A stretch of DNA of 64,000 nt from positions 62,001-126,000 of the forward strand of contig CAVOWQ010000008.1 of NCBI GenBank assembly GCA_963700195.1. Direction: 5' to 3'. The DNA comes from AP-15 sp963700195. GTDB lineage: Bacteria; Pseudomonadota; Alphaproteobacteria; ATCC43930; CGMCC-115725. Below the pieces are notes generated by a model. The model saw only the letters and a program-made list of their open reading frames with translations. It made no database searches and was not told where the DNA came from. Position 1 is the stretch's first letter; every line of letters starts with the position of its first letter. Shown here piece by piece: positions 1 through 7,975 of this stretch. The position numbers were made by a program, and so were the translations under genes.

Positions 1-1320
1 CTGATCGTTCCGCCGGGTCAACATGATGAAGCGGAACACGTCCTTGCCGACTGCGTCGATGACTTCGCGCAATGTGACGAAGGTCCCGGCGCGCTTCGAC
101 ATGCGTACCGGCGCGCCCTTGTCGAACAGATTCACCAGCTGGCAGATCTTGACGTCCAGCGCCGCAGCGCCGTTGGTTATCGCCTGGATCGCGGCCTGCA
201 GGCGCTTTACATAGCCGCTGTGATCCGCCCCCCAGACATCGATCATTTTGTCGAAGCCGCGTTGCACCTTGTCACGATGATAGGCGATGTCGGCGGCGAA
301 ATACGTCCACGAACCGTCTGATTTTTTGAGCGGCCGATCGACTTCGTCGCCGAAGGATGTCGCGCGGAACAGGGTCTGTGGACGCGGCTCCCAATCATCC
401 GGAAGCTTGCCCTTGGGGGGGTCGAGTATCCCCGTGTAGACGAGTTCGCGCTCGGCCAGAACCCGAACGCAGTCGTCTATCGCCGCGCGCTCGGTCAGGC
501 TGCGCTCTGAGACGAACAGATCGTGATAGACGCCGAGCAAGGTCAGGTCCTCGCGGATCAGCCGCAGCATCTGTTCAACGGCAAAATCCCGGATGGGTAC
601 CAGCCATTCCGCCTCAGGCCGGCCGAGCCATTTTCGTCTGTCGCGCTCGGCGAGCGCGCGACCGGCGTCTGCGAGGTATTCGCCGGGGTACAAGCCCTCG
701 GGAATGGGTCCGATCGCTTCCCCCAGAGCCTCGCGGTATCGAAGGTAGGTCGATCGCGCGAGGACATCGACCTGGGCGCCGGCATCGTTGATGTAGTACT
801 CGCGCTGCACGTTGAACCCGGCCTTTGAAAGCAGCCCGGCCAGCGCGTCCCCGACCACTGCGCCGCGGCCGTGCCCGACATGCATTGGGCCCGTCGGATT
901 GGCCGACACGAACTCGACATTCACAGGTTCGCCGTTTCCAACCGCCGAATCGCCGAACCCCGTGCCGGCACGCAGGACGGCGCGGAGCTGCGCGTGCCAG
1001 ACCTCGGGAGCCAGCGTGATATTGATGAAGCCCGGCTTCGCCGGAGTAACCGTGAATCCGCAGCCATGATAGTCCCCAGTCACGAGCTGGCGTCCGGCGA
1101 GAGCGGCGGCGATTCGCTCCGCGAGAGCCATCGGGTTTTCTTTGACCGCCCCGGCGAGCACCATTGCCGCGTTGGTCGACAGATCGCCATGTGCGGGATC
1201 ACGCGGCAGCTCGACCGCGACGCGTTTCAAATCAAGGGGGTGCGGCAACCCGCCGTTCGCCGCGAGTTCATCCAGCGCCGCCAGCACCAAGCAGCGAAAA
1301 TCGGCGAAAATGTTGCACAT
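1..1320 (-). CDS. argS: Arginyl-tRNA synthetase, C-terminus cut by window edge
   Basis: Class I aminoacyl-tRNA synthetase that charges tRNA-Arg in the cytoplasm. The 440 residues present hold the N-terminal Add1-like domain, the HIGH-type motif in NPTGPMHVGHGRG (HVGH at about residues 147-150), and the KMSKS-type loop MSKRAGTFVTLREV at about residue 407. The frame is still open at position 1, so the anticodon-binding C-terminus lies outside the window. The ATG at 1320 is the first plausible start and lies 30 bases after the DUF2283 stop on the same strand. dgt followed by argS is a common alphaproteobacterial order; here two small genes lie between them. Identification is secure. Confidence 0.96.
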   Translation of the reverse strand, partial: MCNIFADFRCLVLAALDELAANGGLPHPLDLKRVAVELPRDPAHGDLSTNAAMVLAGAVKENPMALAERIAAALAGRQLVTGDYHGCGFTVTPAKPGFINITLAPEVWHAQLRAVLRAGTGFGDSAVGNGEPVNVEFVSANPTGPMHVGHGRGAVVGDALAGLLSKAGFNVQREYYINDAGAQVDVLARSTYLRYREALGEAIGPIPEGLYPGEYLADAGRALAERDRRKWLGRPEAEWLVPIRDFAVEQMLRLIREDLTLLGVYHDLFVSERSLTERAAIDDCVRVLAERELVYTGILDPPKGKLPDDWEPRPQTLFRATSFGDEVDRPLKKSDGSWTYFAADIAYHRDKVQRGFDKMIDVWGADHSGYVKRLQAAIQAITNGAAALDVKICQLVNLFDKGAPVRMSKRAGTFVTLREVIDAVGKDVFRFIMLTRRNDQ

Positions 1321-1350
1321 CAGCCGACGCGAGGCGGTGAGAAGTCGAGT

Positions 1351-1605
1351 TCAGACAAGGTCGGGCAACGGTACTTCAATGCGACGCCCGGCGATTTCAT
1401 CAACAAGTACGAAGTGGCCGTCATCCGAGGCTCGGAGCTGCGCGTTGGCGTTGAGAAGCTCGATGCCGTAGACGGTTCCGTCCGCTGCAATATCGACGTT
1501 GACCTCGTCACTTAGCCGTACTGTTTCCACTTGGGTTCCAGCCGGCTCGCGTAGCCGGAGATAGGCAATATTTCGGCGAGGATCGTAACTGAGCTGCACT
1601 CTCAA
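1351..1605 (-). CDS. DUF2283 family small protein
   Basis: 84 residues. The opening MRVQLSYDPRRNIAYLRLRE, then LSDEVNVDIAADGTVYGIE, then ELLNA, is the DUF2283 pattern: a short beta-rich protein with a central D-x-D/G turn. The biochemical role of the family is unknown. It lies just downstream of a DUF4258 gene on the same strand, a recurrent pairing in bacteria that resembles a toxin-antitoxin arrangement; in that reading this would be the antitoxin-like partner (inference). No DNA-binding motif is visible. The pair sits between dgt and argS. Confidence 0.8.
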   Translation of the reverse strand: MRVQLSYDPRRNIAYLRLREPAGTQVETVRLSDEVNVDIAADGTVYGIELLNANAQLRASDDGHFVLVDEIAGRRIEVPLPDLV

Positions 1606-1637
1606 GGCCTCCGGGGCTTCTCAAAAATATTTGGCGA

Positions 1638-1835
1638 TCACGCTGATAACCAGCCAGTCACCGTCTCCCATGTTGCGAGCACTTCGACCTGCTTCATATG
1701 GTATCGGCGACCTCGCCAAAGAGACCCGAAGGAAAAATTGCGTCGGAAGCCGTCGCGCCCGAACTTCGCTGGAAACCGCTCACCTTCCCGAATTGTCGCG
1801 GCAACCTCGGCTTCACTTACTCCCCGCTCGAGCAT
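1638..1835 (-). CDS. DUF4258 family small protein
   Basis: 65 residues from the ATG at 1835. MLERGVSEAEVAATIREGE, a basic stretch, and a C-terminal strand (VEVLATWETVTGWLSA) match DUF4258, a small fold related to RelE/BrnT-like toxins. Homology extends upstream of this ATG: in-frame codons after the dgt stop read LVKLHSHAVAR, which supplies the family's usual N-terminal His motif. The true start may therefore be a CTG at about 1868 or 1859, almost touching dgt. Probably cotranscribed with dgt, the DUF2283 gene and argS. Function not demonstrated. Confidence 0.72.
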   Translation of the reverse strand: MLERGVSEAEVAATIREGERFPAKFGRDGFRRNFSFGSLWRGRRYHMKQVEVLATWETVTGWLSA

Positions 1836-1871
1836 CCGAGCTACCGCGTGAGAATGCAGTTTAACCAGCGA

Positions 1872-3051
1872 TCACGTCCGGGCGTAGGTGTCGAACAGCC
1901 GGTGGTGTTCGTCGAGCGCGAAACGGTCGGTCATCCCGGCGAGGTAGTCGGCGGCGACCCGCGCGGTCGTGGGTTCGTCCGGGCCAGCCGCGAGATCGCG
2001 CCATTCGCGCGGCAAAAATTGCGGCTCGGCGAGGTACAGCGCGAACAGATCGTGGACTACCCTGTGCGCCTTCGAGCTCATGCGGTTGACCCGGTGATGG
2101 CGATACATCCGCTCGAACAAAAATTCTTTGAGCGCGCGATCGTTTCGCCGCATCTCGTCGGAAAAATCAACGACCGGCGCATTTAGCGCCCTCACCTCAT
2201 CGACCGATCCGGGTGCGCCGTCGGCGAGCCGCCGAGATGTCTCGCCGATCAGATCCCTGACCATCCGATCGATCACTCGGCGGATCGACTCGTGGATCAG
2301 GCGCGGTTCCTCGATCCCTGGATAACGTGATGCCACTCCATCAAACATCGGACCGACGAGCGGCACATCGGCGAGGTCGGCTACCGCGAACAACCCGGCG
2401 CGCAATCCGTCATCGATATCGTGGTTGTTGTACGCGATGTCGTCGGCAAGCGCGGCGGCCTGTGCCTCGGCGCTCGGGAAAGTGTCGAGCGCGAGCGGGT
2501 GACACCTGTCGTATTCGGCGATCGTCGGCGGTATGGGTCGCTCGATGCCGGTGCCGCGCAGCGGGCCATTGTGCTTGACGGTGCCTTCGAGCGCTTCCCA
2601 AGTCAAGTTGAGCCCATCGAACTCGGCATAACGCCGTTCGAGACGGGTCAGGATTCGCAATGTCTGATCGTTGTGAGAAAAGCCGCCGAACCGCACCATC
2701 TCGGCATTCAGCGCCTCCTCACCGGCATGGCCAAAGGGGGTGTGGCCGAGGTCGTGAGCGAGCGCCAGCGTCTCGGCGAGGTCCTCGTCGAGACCGAGCG
2801 CTCGGCTGATCGTCCGCGCGATCTGCGCCACTTCGAGGCTGTGTGTTAGCCGGGTGCGATAGTGGTCGCCCTCGTGATAAACAAAGACCTGCGTCTTATG
2901 GGTCAGCCGCCGGAACGCGGTCGAGTGGATGATGCGGTCGCGGTCCCGCTGAAACGCGGACCGAGTTCGAATGCTCGGGTTCCGGATAGAGCCGCCCGCG
3001 TGACTCCTCCGCTTTCGACGCATAGGGCGCCAGACCATCCGGCCGGACCAT
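1872..3051 (-). CDS. dgt: Deoxyguanosinetriphosphate triphosphohydrolase-like protein, one-base frameshift
   Basis: HD-superfamily dNTP triphosphohydrolase, predicted to cleave dNTPs to nucleoside and triphosphate. The core reads FQRDRDRIIHSTAFRRLTHK, TRLTHSLEVAQIAR and ALAHDLGHTPFGHAGE, giving the metal-binding H...HD...D set. The open frame begins at 3038 with a non-conserved leader. The conserved leader APYASKAEESRGRLYPEPE lies in another frame starting with the ATG at 3051. The two join by removing one base near 2962-2975, giving PEPEHSTRSAFQRDRD, the family consensus. The span 1180 nt equals 393 codons plus one base. I annotate the full conserved span; the extra base is probably a sequence error. 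Confidence 0.9.
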
Positions 3052-3249
3052 GTTCCAAATCTAAGCTGCGGCGCCGCCCGCGTCTACTCGCACGCAAAGT
3101 GGGATACCGGATCGCCCTGGCAAAGCCGAGATTACCGATCCGATAAACGAGATCCTCGTCAGCACACCCACTCTTTGGTAGAGGCTGCCACTTCCGCATT
3201 CCCTTGCTGGGAATTTGTAGTTAATTCTGCGGCGTCGAGGGGAAGCGCC

Positions 3250-3465
3250 ATGGAATACATTCGTGTTGATTTTGATATGCACGACATTCGTGACGTCTTG
3301 GCGAATGGCAATGTGGCGGGCCAGACCGAAACCGAGCTGACGCTGCCGCCGAACTATTACGTGATAACTCTGTCCGGCAACGGATACACTCCGCCCAGCT
3401 GGTCAGGGGTGGTTGCCGGGACCGTGCCCGGCAACCCGCTGCGCATTCGGTTCACCAAGATCTGA
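3250..3465 (+). CDS. Small protein of unknown function upstream of a patatin lipoprotein
   Basis: 71 residues from the ATG at 3250, preceded by the purine-rich GAGGGGAAG. The sequence contains MEYIRVDFDMHDIRDVLANG, then an all-beta-looking segment NYYVITLSGNGYTPPSWSG ending IRFTKI. There is no signal peptide or membrane segment. It ends 12 bases before the patatin-like lipoprotein gene, so the two are probably cotranscribed. I do not recognise the family. An upstream in-frame start at 3175 exists but lacks a ribosome site. Confidence 0.6.
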   Translation: MEYIRVDFDMHDIRDVLANGNVAGQTETELTLPPNYYVITLSGNGYTPPSWSGVVAGTVPGNPLRIRFTKI

Positions 3466-3477
3466 CAGGAGGGGCTG

Positions 3478-4980
3478 ATGCATAAACCCTTCCTGTTCGT
3501 CGCGTGCGCGCTCCTTTTCGGTGCGTGCTCGTCCACGCGATTCGAGAATGTGCCGCTGCAGACCGGCCAGGCCAATCCCGAGAGACGCAGCATCGCTCCA
3601 GCCAGCCCCGACCGCCCTGCGATACTGATGACTTTCTCCGGCGGCGGTTCGCGGGCTGCTGCACTGGCCCAATCGGTGCTGCGCGAAATGGCGGCAACAC
3701 GCTACGTCGCGACCGACGGCCAGCACATGCTTACCGAGGACGTGAAGTTGATCTCGTCGGTCTCCGGCGGCAGCGTCACCGCCGGCTGGTTTGGGCTGCA
3801 TCGCAGCGCGTCTCACCCGGACGGCGAGCTCGACGGCTTGCGCGAGAATTTCCTGACCAGAGACAACATGAAGGAGCTCGAGCTCGACGCAGTCGATCCG
3901 ATCACCTGGTTTAGGCTCACCTTTGGCGGCTTCTCTCGCATCGAGGCGCTCGAATCGTTGCTCGACGAGCGCCTTTTCCATCAGGCGACACTCGCCGAGC
4001 TCAATCAACCGGGCAAGCCCTACATCGTCCTCAATGCAACCGACATGGCCGGCGGCGAGACGTTTGCTCTGGTGCCGCGGCGGTTTGACGACGTCTGCTC
4101 CAATCACGACGTCGTGCCGCTCGCAACTGCAGTCTCGGCGTCAGCCGCGTTTCCGATTCTACTGACCCCGGTGAGCTTTCAGGATTTTGCCGTGGGCTGC
4201 ACGGGCCAGCTGCGCAATGGGCAATGGATCGAGGTGGACCTATCGAACCCCTATACGCCTTATCTCAATCTGCCGGAGTATCGAGACGCCCGCTATTCCA
4301 ATGATCTGCGTCACGGTCCGAACCCGTTTCGCGACATCGATTACGTATACCTCCTCGATGGCGGCTTGGCCGATAATCTCGGGACCCGGTCGCTGCGATC
4401 GGCGCTCATCGCGCCTTATGACGACGCCGGCGTATTGCGCGCCATCAATGAAGGCAAGATCCGCAGTCTCGTCATCATTGTAGTCAACGCCCGCTCGGAT
4501 CCGCCGAACAATGTCTACCGGCAGAAAGACCAGCCCGGCCTCGTCAGCATGATCAACACCGTGACGTCGGTCCCGATCGATGCCAACACGGCCAACTCGC
4601 AGGTCGCCTTGTCCGGCTTGCTCGGTGAGCTCGCCAATGCCACTGCGGGCATCGGCGGGGCGGCGAAATTTGCCGGGATGAAGATTTACGGCATCACCAT
4701 CGATTTCGACCAGATCCCGGCCGACACGCCGGCGCATCGCGGTATGCGTGATGCAGTCAAAGTCCTGCCGACGAGCTGGACGTTGACGCCGCAACAGCTG
4801 CAACTGACCGAGACGGCCGGTACCTTCCTGCTGCGCCGCGACCCGTGCTATCGGGCATTAGTTGCCGATTTGCGCGCAACTCAACCGCCCGCGATCGGCG
4901 AGGCCGACGCACCGGCAATTCCTTGCACTACTAATATCGAAATGGAGAAGCGGCGGATCGGGCCGAGGCCCTCCAGCTGA
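3478..4980 (+). CDS. Patatin-like phospholipase lipoprotein
   Basis: 500 residues. An N-terminal lipoprotein signal (MHKPFLFVACALLFGAC, lipobox LFGAC with Cys17) predicts a lipidated, membrane-anchored enzyme. Patatin elements are present in order: the oxyanion loop SGGGSRAAAL at about residue 54; the nucleophile elbow SSVSGGSVTA at about residue 97, where the first Gly of G-x-S-x-G is Ser; and the catalytic Asp in DGGLADNLGTRSL at about residue 298. This supports a Ser-Asp dyad lipid acyl hydrolase acting at the envelope. The ATG follows AGGAGGGGCTG. Probably an operon with the small gene just upstream. The substrate is not deducible. Confidence 0.88.
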   Translation: MHKPFLFVACALLFGACSSTRFENVPLQTGQANPERRSIAPASPDRPAILMTFSGGGSRAAALAQSVLREMAATRYVATDGQHMLTEDVKLISSVSGGSVTAGWFGLHRSASHPDGELDGLRENFLTRDNMKELELDAVDPITWFRLTFGGFSRIEALESLLDERLFHQATLAELNQPGKPYIVLNATDMAGGETFALVPRRFDDVCSNHDVVPLATAVSASAAFPILLTPVSFQDFAVGCTGQLRNGQWIEVDLSNPYTPYLNLPEYRDARYSNDLRHGPNPFRDIDYVYLLDGGLADNLGTRSLRSALIAPYDDAGVLRAINEGKIRSLVIIVVNARSDPPNNVYRQKDQPGLVSMINTVTSVPIDANTANSQVALSGLLGELANATAGIGGAAKFAGMKIYGITIDFDQIPADTPAHRGMRDAVKVLPTSWTLTPQQLQLTETAGTFLLRRDPCYRALVADLRATQPPAIGEADAPAIPCTTNIEMEKRRIGPRPSS

Positions 4981-5072
4981 GATGCCGGTGACCAAGATGT
5001 GCGCTACTTGGAACATCTTGTGCCTCGGCATACTCTCGACAGCGAATTGATCGGTTGAAGGAAACGGGAGCA

Positions 5073-6119
5073 ATGCAGTTCGGTCTCTTCGGCAGCGCCG
5101 CGGCACGACGCGGCGGTCCCGAGTTCGACAGCAGCGAGGGATTTCGCGATTTCATCGAGTACAACATCGAGGCCGAGGCGCTTGGTTTTCACAGCACCTT
5201 TGTGGTCGAGCATCATTTCACCGGGTTTGGCCAGGTCTCGGCGACACTCAACCTGTTGACCTGGCTCGGCGCACGCACCCGTTGGCTGCGGCTCGGAACG
5301 GCGGTCATCGTGCTGCCCTGGCACAATCCGGTGCTGCTCGCCGAGCAGGCGGCAACCCTCGACCTACTTTCCGGGGGCCGGCTCGATTTCGGCATCGGCA
5401 AGGGCTATCGATACAACGAGTTCGCCGGGTTCCGCGTGCCGATGGAAGAGGCCGACGCGCGGTTCGACGAAGCCCTCGACGTCATTGTCAAGGCATGGAC
5501 CGCCGAGGAGCCCTTTTCGCACCGCGGCAGGTATTGGCAGTTCGACAACATCGTCGTCGAGCCGCCGACTGCACAAAAGCCCCACCCGCCGATCTGGATG
5601 GGCGCCGGCGGCGAGCGCTCGGTCCGCCGGGTCGCGCAGCAGGGTTACAATCTGTTGCTCGGCCAATACGCCTCGCCGGCGGATGTCAGCCAGTCGATCG
5701 CAGTTTACAAAGACGCCGCCGAAGCAACCGGACGCCGATTCGATCCGATGCAGGTCGGGGTTACTCGGGCGTTTTTCGTCACAGATAGTCTGGCCGAAAG
5801 GGAAGCCGCGATGGAGCGGCGACTGCAAAACCGCACGCGCCAGCTGAAATTGGCGACGCGGCCGGACGGCACCGTTCATGGCGGGCCGGACCGCGCCACC
5901 GGTGATCCGCGTACAATCAACGAGGTCAGCGCAATTTACGGAACACCCGACGAGATCGCAGAGCGACTAGAGACGCTGCGCGGATCTGGGGTTGGTTACG
6001 TGCTGCTCAACGGCGGCGGCTCAGGTGGCGGGGCGCGAGGCCGCGAGAGCCTGCGCCGCTTCGCACGCGAGGTTATGCCATTATTCGCCGAGGCGCCACC
6101 GAAGCGGCTTGCCGTCTGA
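5073..6119 (+). CDS. LLM-class flavin-dependent oxidoreductase (luciferase-like monooxygenase)
   Basis: 348 residues from the ATG at 5073, chosen over an in-frame start at 5055 because AAACGGGAGC precedes it. MQFGLFGS opens a TIM-barrel. Typical bacterial luciferase-family segments follow: FVVEHHFTGFG, LRLGTAVIVLPWHNPVLLAEQ, ATLDLLSGGRLDFGIGKGYR and PPIWMGAGGERSVRR. The LSGGRLDFGIGKGY stretch is the hallmark of LLM enzymes that use reduced FMN or F420. The substrate is unknown. It stands alone, about 90 bases after the patatin gene, on the same strand. Confidence 0.9.
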   Translation: MQFGLFGSAAARRGGPEFDSSEGFRDFIEYNIEAEALGFHSTFVVEHHFTGFGQVSATLNLLTWLGARTRWLRLGTAVIVLPWHNPVLLAEQAATLDLLSGGRLDFGIGKGYRYNEFAGFRVPMEEADARFDEALDVIVKAWTAEEPFSHRGRYWQFDNIVVEPPTAQKPHPPIWMGAGGERSVRRVAQQGYNLLLGQYASPADVSQSIAVYKDAAEATGRRFDPMQVGVTRAFFVTDSLAEREAAMERRLQNRTRQLKLATRPDGTVHGGPDRATGDPRTINEVSAIYGTPDEIAERLETLRGSGVGYVLLNGGGSGGGARGRESLRRFAREVMPLFAEAPPKRLAV

Positions 6120-6211
6120 GCGGAGCAAGAATTCCTCCCTTTTCTCACAAGGGACGGCTTTCAGGACGAAGAACCCGGCGCAGTCTTGGCTGTCTCCCAC
6201 CCGCTTTCCAA

Positions 6212-6430
6212 TCAGAACGTCGGGAGGCCGCCTTTCTTCGGATTCCATTCCTTGCGGATCTGCTTCTCGACCGGCAGACCGCTGTCGGTAGTAGGACTTT
6301 GGACATGTCCTTCCGCGGGCCTATCTTCGTAGACTTTGTCCACTAAATGATCGATCGTAGCTTTCTCACGTTTGTGGCGTTTTTGGCTCGCTTTATCATT
6401 CGAGGTGTTTGTCATTTCCATTCTCGCCAA
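6212..6430 (-). CDS. Small basic hypothetical protein
   Basis: 72 residues starting at TTG 6430, with an alternative ATG at 6421. AAGGAGAGAGA lies upstream at a somewhat long distance. The protein is hydrophilic and Lys-rich at the start (SQKRHKREKATIDHLVDKVY), with a Pro/Lys tail (KEWNPKKGGLPTF). There is no signal peptide, membrane segment or recognised domain. Supported by the ribosome-binding sequence and a composition unlike a shadow reading frame, but function is unknown. Confidence 0.45.
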   Translation of the reverse strand: MARMEMTNTSNDKASQKRHKREKATIDHLVDKVYEDRPAEGHVQSPTTDSGLPVEKQIRKEWNPKKGGLPTF

Positions 6431-6448
6431 TGATTGCGTCTCTCTCCT

Positions 6449-6770
6449 TCAATTGTTTACAGACCATTGGCGGGGACGGTTCCAGTCGGACGTGTATTTG
6501 CAACTCCGATGATCTTCATCGCTACGCGCGTTAGCGAACCGGAACAAAGTCCCCGGACGGTTCGGTCCATCACGGTAAAGGTGGAGGGAAGCGCTGCGGA
6601 GGCCCGGAATGCCGCGTCTATCAGACGCCACCTCCCAATCCACGATTTCCTCATCGGAGAGCATATACCGCTGACATGCCTCCACCCTGCTTAAGACCCT
6701 GTGCGGTAGCGACGACCACGGCGGCTTTGCGGCGAGATGACCATCTCTTCGTATCGGGTGGCGGCGGCAT
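6449..6770 (-). pseudogene. DUF1153 / SciP-like regulator, frameshifted
   Basis: Two adjoining minus-strand frames spell a DUF1153 protein. MPPPPDTKRWSSRRKAAVVV (start 6770) is the SciP-type N-terminus. VLSRVEACQRYMLSDEEIVD, followed by WEVASDRRGIPGLRS, is the helix-turn-helix half, comparable to the family pattern LEEACRRYxLSxEEFLSW. The frames differ by one base near 6695 (span 322 nt = 107 codons + 1). DUF1153 proteins are almost confined to Alphaproteobacteria; SciP binds DNA and represses CtrA-activated genes. This copy is divergent (WSSRRK for the usual WVxRRK, plus a C-terminal extension), so it may be a paralogue. Whether the shift is real or a sequencing error is open. Confidence 0.65.
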
Positions 6771-7223
6771 TTCAAGATTTGTTTCGGGCTGCTCGGGGAC
6801 GATGCGGCAGCTGGCTTGCTGCGTGGATTGTCCCCCCGGCACAAACGGTTGGAACGTAGGCGGTAACCCTATGACTCGGTTCGGCGATTTTTATTCCGCG
6901 CCGGCGGAGGTCTCGACCCCTTACCCCCAGGGCTGTCCGCCAATCACCTGACGAAGCGAGTTTTCCGTGTTCGAACCGATCAGTGTGACAGATTGACGCT
7001 CTCTTGCCGTATGCCGAGGTATGATCGCGCTGGTCGATTCGGCATTCATCCGGCAGCCGGCGCACTCGGACTGTTCACACTCGCGAAGGCGGCGCCCCGA
7101 TTTTCGGGCGAGGGACAGCATCGCACCCGCGCCTGCAACGGCATTTACGCTTCCCGCACTTCTGAGGGCTAAACTCTGTTTTCGCAGCGAAGTCAGATAG
7201 CCTCCCATAGGGGAAAATTACCC
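6771..7223. other. Intergenic, no gene recognised
   Basis: 453 bases between the SciP-like gene, transcribed leftward, and hpnM, transcribed rightward. Open frames on either strand lack ribosome sites and family resemblance. Promoters for both flanking genes should lie here, but I see no convincing consensus element. Confidence 0.5.
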
Positions 7224-7857
7224 ATGCGCGTCAGCTCTTCCGATCGGCGTGTCCTCCTGCGGCTCGTCCTCGTCATCGCTGTCGCGCTCGGCTGGGGCCG
7301 TGCTTCAGCCGCCTCCGAGATTACGGCACCGGTCGAGCAACTGCATGCCGGGCTCATCTCGATCATGAAGGCGGGCAAGACCGCATCCTTTCGCCAACGC
7401 TACGAAACGATCGCGCCGGTGATCGGCCGGACTTTTGATCTCGAGGCAATTCTGCGGCAGGTCGTCGGCCCGCATTGGCCTTCGCTGCCCGCGGACCAGC
7501 AGGCGGCGCTCGCGGATGCTTTCCGGCGCTACACGATTGCCTCCTATGTCGCCAATTTCGACACCTATTCGGGGCAACGCTTTGATACTGCGCCCCGTTG
7601 TCAGGGCGGTCGGCAACGATCGCGTCGTCGAAACCCGGATCGCCTCGCCCGGCGGCAGGGTGCACGCGCTGGACTACGTCATGCGCCAGGAGGGCGGCGG
7701 GTGGAAGGTGGTCGATGTGCTGGCCGAGGGTTCGATCAGCCGCGTAGCCTCGCAACGCTCCGAAATGCGCTCCCTGCTCGCCGATGGTGGCGGCGCCGAG
7801 CTGCTGGTCAGCCTGCGGCAGAAGACCGCCGAATTGTCGGGCGGCATTTTCCAGTAG
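7224..7857 (+). CDS. hpnM: Hopanoid-associated MlaC/Ttg2D-family protein HpnM, one-base frameshift
   Basis: Periplasmic protein of the toluene-tolerance Ttg2/MlaC family. An N-terminal signal segment (VLLRLVLVIAVALGWGRASA) is followed by IMKAGKTASFRQRYETIAPV, QVVGPHWPSLPADQQAAL and YVANFDTYSGQRFDT. The frame shifts near 7,590, and the second frame continues VVRAVGNDRVVETRIASPGG, MRQEGGGWKVVDVLAEGSIS and AELLVSLRQKTAELSGGI. The span of 634 nt is 211 codons plus one extra base. The next gene is hpnN, and this gene order is the established HpnM-HpnN pair of hopanoid-producing bacteria, which supports the name. It probably shuttles lipid in the periplasm (inference from the MlaC family). Confidence 0.82.
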
Positions 7858-7975
7858 CCTTTCCGGCATCTGCCCGCAGCCGATCCGGGACCGGTTGCCC
7901 CGACAGGTTGATCTTCCGATATAGGCCGAGACGGTCGTCCATCGACCGTCGCGTGCGACACCGCCTCGGATCCCA

